Positions 48,272 to 57,972 of a stretch of DNA of 57,972 nucleotides are shown piece after piece. Below the pieces are notes generated by a model that was not told where the DNA came from, did no database searches, and was given only the letters and a program-made list of their open reading frames with translations. How positions within the stretch are numbered: the stretch's first letter is position 1; every line of letters begins with the position of its first letter. Origin of the DNA: Actinobacteria bacterium 69-20 (lineage in GTDB: Bacteria; Actinomycetota; Actinomycetes; Mycobacteriales; Nakamurellaceae); NCBI GenBank assembly GCA_001897425.1, contig MKSW01000026.1:1-57972 (forward strand). The letters are read 5' to 3'. Position numbers and translations under genes: made by a program.

Positions 48272-48298
48272 CTTATACGCTGTGAAAGTCCTCGTCAA
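48272..48298 (-). promoter_or_regulatory. Promoter giving a leaderless tetR mRNA
   Basis: On the minus strand TTGACG (48293-48298) and TATAAG (48272-48277), 15 bases apart, precede the tetR ATG at 48266. Transcription would start at or next to the A of ATG, which explains the lack of a ribosome site. Confidence 0.5.
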
Positions 48299-48590
48299 CA
48301 GGAACACCTGCGTTGACACCGGCCGGGTGAGGTAGCGATCGAGCGAATTTCGCCGCCTGACGTAGCGGCAGCCCGAATACCGCAGCCAGCGTTCACATCA
48401 ACTCGGACATCGCCGCGTATGCCCAGTTCCTGCGTAGCCCAGGGCGCAGTGAACACTGCGGATCCAGCAGCACGGTCACGTCGCGCGGGCTGCAGTGTGC
48501 TGTTCGCCGCCTACGGGACGATCAAGATCGATTGGCTACTGTTCGCGTGCGCCGGTCCCAATAACACCGCAGACGGTTCGGCCCGCGGCG
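48299..48590. other. Decayed DNA upstream of tetR
   Basis: About 290 bases with no intact gene. The frames are interrupted and no family was recognised, in keeping with the gene fragments that follow. Confidence 0.45.
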
Positions 48591-48719
48591 GTGGCGGGCC
48601 GGCAGGACGGGAATCGGGTGTTCTACCGGCTGACCGACGAGCACGCTCGAAACCTGGTGGCGCAGGCGGTGTTCCAGGCGGAACATGCGGTCGACGACCG
48701 GCCGCGTCATCACCGTGCG
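48591..48719 (+). pseudogene. C-terminal fragment of an ArsR-family regulator
   Basis: Codes for GRQDGNRVFYRLTDEHARNLVAQAVFQAEHAVDD, which matches the wing and last helix of ArsR/NmtR-type repressors (RxGNRVFYRLTD...). The N-terminal helices and any start are missing, so it is a remnant. The reading frame stays open only by chance further on. Confidence 0.7.
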
Positions 48720-48752
48720 GCGACCTCGTCGGCGCGACCGGCGGCGCAGCCG

Positions 48753-48887
48753 CCCGCGCACGACATTTCGCTGCCACTCGCTCATCGTGCGCGGGTCGAT
48801 CACGTACGCGAACGCCTCGTCGGCCGGGCACGCCACCTCGGTGCTGGCGATGAGCGGCGTCATGGGGCCTCCGACGGTTGACGACAC
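48753..48887 (-). pseudogene. N-terminal fragment of an SRPBCC (polyketide-cyclase-like) gene
   Basis: MTPLIASTEVACPADEAFAYVIDPRTMSEWQRNV fits the start of SRPBCC/START proteins (…PADEVFAYVxDPxxMxEWQ). Beyond ~45 residues the frame becomes the antisense of the ArsR fragment, so the gene is truncated. The two fragments meet near 48720-48752. Confidence 0.65.
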
Positions 48888-49063
48888 CGAATGACGGGTA
48901 TGACGGCGATCTCTGCGATCGCCGCGTCACCACTGGGTCGCTCGACAAACCGTGTCGGGGCTTGGCCGGGTGACGTCGTCCGCAATCACGCCGGCCGCGC
49001 TCGACAGGAAAACACCATGCGCAGCAACGGGATTCGAATCGTCAGCGGCCCATACCGTGCCGG
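48888..49063. other. Short gap with no clear feature
   Basis: Contains a TATGACG heptamer (48899) without the GTTC part of the motif, and a TTCGAATC sequence that is not part of a tRNA. Nothing else is seen. Confidence 0.4.
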
Positions 49064-49471
49064 TCAGGTGACGTCGGTCTCCCAGAACGGTTCGCTTCCG
49101 GTCAACCGGACGAGCGGCCCGCCGGCCAGGTCGATCAACACAGCCTGCCCGCCGCCGTCGACCGGGTAGGTGGCCAGCACGCTGGTGATGTCCCAATTGT
49201 CCGGGGTCTCGGTGGCGTTCTCATGGGAGTGCAGGCGGATACCGAATCGGAACAGATTGTCGGTCGTCACCCCGGGCGGCATGTTCCAGACGATAGGACC
49301 GTGCGTGCTGTCGTTCCCCCAGCTGGAGTCTGTTTCGGACTTGAGTTGGGTCGAGTACTCCTCGGTCCGGTCGCCGTTCACGACGATGATGTAGGCCGTT
49401 GCGGAACTGTCACCGCGCAGGTCATCACCACCGGTGACGATGGTCAGCTCCAAGTTTGTGATGTCGCTCAT
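49064..49471 (-). CDS. TGGDDLRG/DNWDI-motif beta-sandwich-like protein
   Basis: A 135-residue protein of uncertain role. LELTIVTGGDDLRGDSSATAYIIV and later ENATETPDNWDITSVLATYPV resemble a small beta domain found in secreted actinobacterial hydrolases (TGGDDLRGG... W.nnST ... GGDNWD). Here it stands alone with no signal peptide. Acidic clusters could bind calcium, as in PLAT/C2-like folds. The ATG at 49471 has GGAG six bases upstream. It is divergent from argC, sharing the 205-base control region. I cannot assign a function. Confidence 0.7.
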   Translation of the reverse strand: MSDITNLELTIVTGGDDLRGDSSATAYIIVVNGDRTEEYSTQLKSETDSSWGNDSTHGPIVWNMPPGVTTDNLFRFGIRLHSHENATETPDNWDITSVLATYPVDGGGQAVLIDLAGGPLVRLTGSEPFWETDVT

Positions 49472-49586
49472 CTCAGTCTCCTTGGTCTTCGATGGCGGAC
49501 TTTCGATGATGTACGGTACCGCTCCCACGGTCGCTGAGACCCGGCGTTTTTTCCCGGCTCCGCCGGTGTTCCCGCTGCCCGACGGT

Positions 49587-49616
49587 CGACATCCGCCCAA
49601 CTCGTGATGTATAGTC
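49587..49616 (+). promoter_or_regulatory. argC promoter
   Basis: TCGACA (49587-49592), 18 bases, TATAGT (49611-49616). The start of transcription would fall near 49623, inside the ArgR box. Confidence 0.6.
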
Positions 49617-49645
49617 ATGCGAATACATGCATAAAGTTGCATCAG
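49616..49645. promoter_or_regulatory. ArgR operator (ARG box), three phased half-sites
   Basis: TGCG at 49619-49622, TGCA at 49629-49632 and TGCA at 49639-49642 recur exactly every 10 bases, one helical turn, as expected for an arginine-bound ArgR hexamer. It overlaps the predicted start of transcription, so ArgR (encoded at 55197) would block the operon. Confidence 0.75.
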
Positions 49646-49673
49646 CGCCGATGGGCCGGACCCGGGGGAGTGA

Positions 49674-50735
<1,062 letters not shown>

Positions 50736-50775
50736 CATCCCCTGCCTTGCCCTGCCCCTCCCCAGGAGTCGCACC

Positions 50776-51966
50776 ATGACGGCACCGGCCCGCGAAAACA
50801 TCGGCGTTACCGCGGCCGCGGGATTCCGAGCTGCCGGCGTCACCGCCGGACTCAAACTGTCCGGGAAACCCGACATGGCGCTGGTCGTCAACGACGGGCC
50901 GATCCGGGCCGCCGCCGGCGTCACCACGTCCAACCGCGTCGCCGCGGCTCCCGTCACGTGGACGCGGAAGGTGCTGGCGGGCGGCCGGATCGACGCCGTG
51001 ATCCTCAACTCCGGAGGCGCGAATGCGTGCACCGGTGTCCCCGGCTACGCGGACTGCGTCGCGACGGCCGAATACGTCGCGGCGGCGCTCGGCACCGAGT
51101 CGGGGCGGGTGGCCGTCTGCTCCACCGGGCTCATCGGCGAACGGCTGAACATGCCGCTGCTGCTCGCCGGCGTGGACAAGGCTGCCGAGGCGCTGGATGC
51201 CCGCGGCGGCGAGGACGCGGCCTACGCGATCATGACGACCGACACCGTGCCGAAGACGGTGACGATCACGGCGAACGGACCCGGCGGCGCCACGTTCACG
51301 GTCGCCGGCATGGCCAAGGGTGCCGGCATGCTCGCCCCAGGGCTCGCCACCATGCTGGTCGTCCTCACCACCGACGCCATCACCACGGCCGCCGAACTCG
51401 ACACCGCCTTGAAGGCGGCGACGCGGACCACATTCGACCGCCTCGACTCGGACGGCGCCATGTCCACGAACGACACAGTGCTCCTGCTCGCGTCCGGCGC
51501 GAGCGGCATGGAGCCCGGCGTGGATGTGCTCGGCCAGGCCGTGACCATGGTCTGCGACCACCTCGCCGACGCCCTGCTGGCCGATGCGGAGGGATCGACG
51601 AAGGACATCGTCATCGAAGTGATCCACGCGGCCAGCGAGGACGACGCCGTCGAGGTCGGCCGCGCCGTGGCGCGCAACAACCTGGTCAAGACGGCTCTGT
51701 TCGGCTGCGACCCGAACTGGGGCCGCATCGTCGCCGCCGTCGGTACCACGCGGGCCGAGTTCGACGCGGAGCAACTGGATGTCGCGATCAACGGCGTGTG
51801 GATCTGCCGCAATTGCGCCCCCGGCGAAGATCGCAGCAAGGTGGATCTGACCGGCCGCGGCGTGCACATCGTCATCGACCTGAATGCGGGTAGCCGGACC
51901 GCGACGATCCGCACCAACGATCTGTCGCACGCCTACGTCGAAGAGAACTCGGCCTACTCGACATGA
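50776..51966 (+). CDS. argJ: Ornithine acetyltransferase / N-acetylglutamate synthase
   Basis: A 396-residue enzyme that recycles the acetyl group from N-acetylornithine to glutamate. It is made as one chain and self-cleaves before the nucleophile threonine in [13 protein letters not shown] (~residue 185). [17 protein letters not shown] marks the N-terminus, and [17 protein letters not shown] is the conserved C-terminal segment. The ATG at 50776 has AGGAG upstream. Whether it is bifunctional cannot be told from sequence. Confidence 0.95.
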   Translation: MTAPARENIGVTAAAGFRAAGVTAGLKLSGKPDMALVVNDGPIRAAAGVTTSNRVAAAPVTWTRKVLAGGRIDAVILNSGGANACTGVPGYADCVATAEYVAAALGTESGRVAVCSTGLIGERLNMPLLLAGVDKAAEALDARGGEDAAYAIMTTDTVPKTVTITANGPGGATFTVAGMAKGAGMLAPGLATMLVVLTTDAITTAAELDTALKAATRTTFDRLDSDGAMSTNDTVLLLASGASGMEPGVDVLGQAVTMVCDHLADALLADAEGSTKDIVIEVIHAASEDDAVEVGRAVARNNLVKTALFGCDPNWGRIVAAVGTTRAEFDAEQLDVAINGVWICRNCAPGEDRSKVDLTGRGVHIVIDLNAGSRTATIRTNDLSHAYVEENSAYST

Positions 51967-52942
51967 GCAACCTCGACATGAGCGAAACCGCCGTAGCCAA
52001 CGCAACTGCCGCGAAACATCAAGCGGCACCGGGCATCGAGCGCCGCGACGCCGCGGACCTCACCGACGCGACCGCCCGCGCCGAGGTGCTTGCCGGCGCG
52101 CTGCCGTGGTTGCGCCGGTTCGCGGGCGCCGTCGTCGTCGTCAAGTACGGCGGGCACGCCATGGTCGACCCGGAGCTGCGCCGCGCCTTCGCCGCGGACA
52201 TGGTGTTCCTGCGCACCGTCGGTCTGCACCCCGTCGTGGTGCACGGCGGCGGCCCGCAGATCTCCGAGATGCTCGGCCGGCTGGGCATTCCCGGCGAGTT
52301 CCGTGGCGGATTCCGCGTCACCACGGCCGAGGCCATGGACGTCGTGCGCATGGTGCTCGTCGGTCAGGTCGGCCGGGAACTCGTCGGCCTGATCAACGAG
52401 CACGGGCCGCTCGCCGTCGGCATGAGCGGCGAGGACGCAAAGCTGCTGACCGCCACCCGCCGCACCGTCGTCGTCGACGGGGTGGACACCGACATCGGCC
52501 TGGTCGGCGATGTCGCATCCGTCAACCCGGCAGCCGTTCTCGACATCGTCGGCGCCGGAAGGATTCCCGTCATCGCGACCGTCGCGCCGGACGCGCAGGG
52601 CGTGGTGCACAACATCAACTCGGACACCGCCGCCGCCGCGATCGCCGTCGCGCTCGGCGCCGCGAAACTCGTCATCCTCACCGATGTCGAAGGCCTGTAC
52701 GCGAACTGGCCGGACGCCTCCTCGCTGATCAGCCGGATCAGCGCCGACGCACTCGGCGAAATGTTGCCGTCCTTGTCGGCCGGCATGGTCCCCAAGATGG
52801 AGGGCGCACTGCGTGCCGTGCGCGGGGGAGTGCCGGCCGCGCACATCATCGATGGGCGGCGCGCGCATGCCACGCTGCTCGAAATCGTTACGAGACAAGG
52901 GATCGGCACCATGGTCGTGCCGGAGCTGGAGATGGAACGAGT

Positions 52943-52946
<4 letters not shown>
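51963..52946 (+). CDS. argB: Acetylglutamate kinase
   Basis: A 327-residue amino-acid kinase that phosphorylates N-acetylglutamate. [11 protein letters not shown] (~residues 57-67) binds ATP phosphate, [10 protein letters not shown] (~94) the substrate, and [17 protein letters not shown] (~238) the nucleotide. The first ~45 residues are longer than usual and look disordered, with no matching domain; ATG 51978 is a possible alternative start. It overlaps the argJ stop by ATGA. Confidence 0.94.
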
Positions 52947-54172
<1,226 letters not shown>

Positions 54173-54242
54173 TCGCTTGTTGTGTGGGAAACGTTGCGGT
54201 TTCCGGAACAAATCCCACCCAGCTCGTGATCAACCCTGATGA

Positions 54243-55184
<942 letters not shown>

Positions 55185-55196
55185 TCGGAGCCGATC

Positions 55197-57301
<2,105 letters not shown>

Positions 57302-57348
57302 CAGTGCAGTGACGGGAACCGACGCGGTGGCTGCGTGGTGACAGCGCA

Positions 57349-57972
57349 ATGACGGAGATCGGTGAGCGGCTACCGCGGTCGTTCTTCGCGCGGGAACCGA
57401 CCGAGGTCGCCGGGGACTTGATCGGCCGAGTGCTCGTGTCCGCGGTTCCAGGCGCGCCGGACGAGCCGGTCCTGCTGCGGCTCACCGAGACCGAGGCCTA
57501 CCACGGCGAACAGGACCCGGCCTCGCACGCCTACCGGGGCCGCACCGACCGCACCGCTGTGATGTTCGGCCCGCCCGGGTTCCTGTACGTCTATTTCGTC
57601 TACGGCATGCATTGGTGCGCCAACATCGTCACCGGGTCCGATGGCGAGGCGTCGGCGGTGCTGATGCGGGCGGCGGCGGTCGTCGGCAACCTTCCGGCTG
57701 CTCGGGACCGGCGCCGGTCCGCACGGGGGACCGTGCCGGGTGATCTCGATCTCGCGCGCGGCCCGGCGCGGCTCGCCTCCTGCCTGCTGCTGACCGGGGC
57801 GAATTCCGGCGCCGACCTCTGCGGCTCGAACGGCCCGTTCACCGTCCACGCCGGCGGAGCGGTGCGGCCGCAGATCGCGGCAGGGCCGCGCGTCGGAGTG
57901 GCCGCTGCACACGAAACGCCGTGGCGCTACTACGAAGTCGACGAGCCGACTGTCTCGACCTATCGTCGCGGC
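57349..57972 (+). CDS. 3-methyladenine DNA glycosylase (AAG/MPG), cut by window end
   Basis: The first 208 residues of an alkyladenine DNA glycosylase, which removes alkylated bases. VAGDLIGRVLV, the catalytic LTETEAYHGEQDPASHAYRGRTDRT (~residues 45-69), VMFGPPGFLYVYFVYGMHWCANIVTG and the C-terminal LARGPARLASCLLLTG match the family (Rv1688-like). The reading frame is still open at the window edge, where a full-length protein would be nearly finished. The ATG at 57349 overlaps GTGACAGCGCA; a GTG start nearby is possible. Confidence 0.92.
   Translation, partial: MTEIGERLPRSFFAREPTEVAGDLIGRVLVSAVPGAPDEPVLLRLTETEAYHGEQDPASHAYRGRTDRTAVMFGPPGFLYVYFVYGMHWCANIVTGSDGEASAVLMRAAAVVGNLPAARDRRRSARGTVPGDLDLARGPARLASCLLLTGANSGADLCGSNGPFTVHAGGAVRPQIAAGPRVGVAAAHETPWRYYEVDEPTVSTYRRG

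Noticed and set aside
48522-48887. Intact 121-residue gene on the minus strand
   Set aside because: Its second half is simply the antisense of the ArsR fragment, so only the N-terminal part is gene-like.
49021-49060. Possible tRNA 3' half (GGATTCGAATC)
   Set aside because: The T-stem does not pair and no D-arm, anticodon arm or acceptor stem can be drawn.

Overview
The window is high-GC (roughly 70% by eye) chromosomal DNA of a mycolic-acid-type actinobacterium (order Mycobacteriales; genus not resolved). The evidence is a WhiB2 regulator, mIHF, an LCP-family cell-wall ligase, DUF3499, F420 biosynthesis genes and the infC-rpmI-rplT-tsnR-pheST and argCJBDFR gene orders, all as in Mycobacterium, Gordonia, Rhodococcus and relatives. 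Almost everything before 39 kb and after 49.6 kb is conserved housekeeping DNA.

Layout. 0.2-0.6 kb: a guanidinium exporter gene with a guanidine-III riboswitch overlapping its leader. 0.7-12.3 kb: cell envelope and cofactor genes, namely an LCP ligase, GDP-mannose pyrophosphorylase, fbiA and fbiB (F420), an M50-type protease, whiB2, DUF3499, Trm112, manA and a stand-alone biotin carboxylase. 12.5-19 kb: mihF, gmk, rpoZ, coaBC, metK and a helicase-degenerate priA. 19-28.7 kb: Uma2, fmt, rsmB, an ABC1/UbiB kinase, rpe, and the riboflavin genes ribE-ribBA-ribH with a PH-domain protein. 28.8-32.2 kb: a large secreted subtilase. 32.2-39.4 kb: a structured infC leader, infC (AUC start), rpmI, rplT, tsnR, a solitary PemK/MazF-like gene, pheS and pheT.

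39.5-49.6 kb lies between pheT and argC, which are near neighbours in Mycobacterium, so it is an accessory insertion. It holds DUF5998 and a phosphodiesterase; an ABC transporter (ATPase, permease, lipoprotein) with a metallo-beta-lactamase hydrolase and a HAD phosphatase in one coupled operon; a TetR-MBL(diiron)-VOC operon; a scar of ArsR and SRPBCC gene fragments; and a TGGDDLRG-type protein. A 62-bp imperfect direct repeat of the 3' end of the phosphodiesterase gene brackets the ABC-MBL-HAD cassette. 49.6-57.3 kb is the arginine operon argCJBDFR-argH (no argG) with a phased ArgR box, followed by a DNA glycosylase gene cut by the window end.

The most unusual signal cuts across genes: a directional motif, GTATGACGNYGTTC (often continued by GCGGC), recurs at least eleven times in 58 kb on both strands. 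It sits almost only in intergenic DNA or in low-conservation protein segments (loops, N-terminal extensions, linkers). No known element explains it, and it is the best candidate here for something undescribed. Other leads are a CofE-Nudix fusion in place of the usual FbiB, the bracketed transporter/hydrolase cassette, and the non-AUG start and hairpins of infC.
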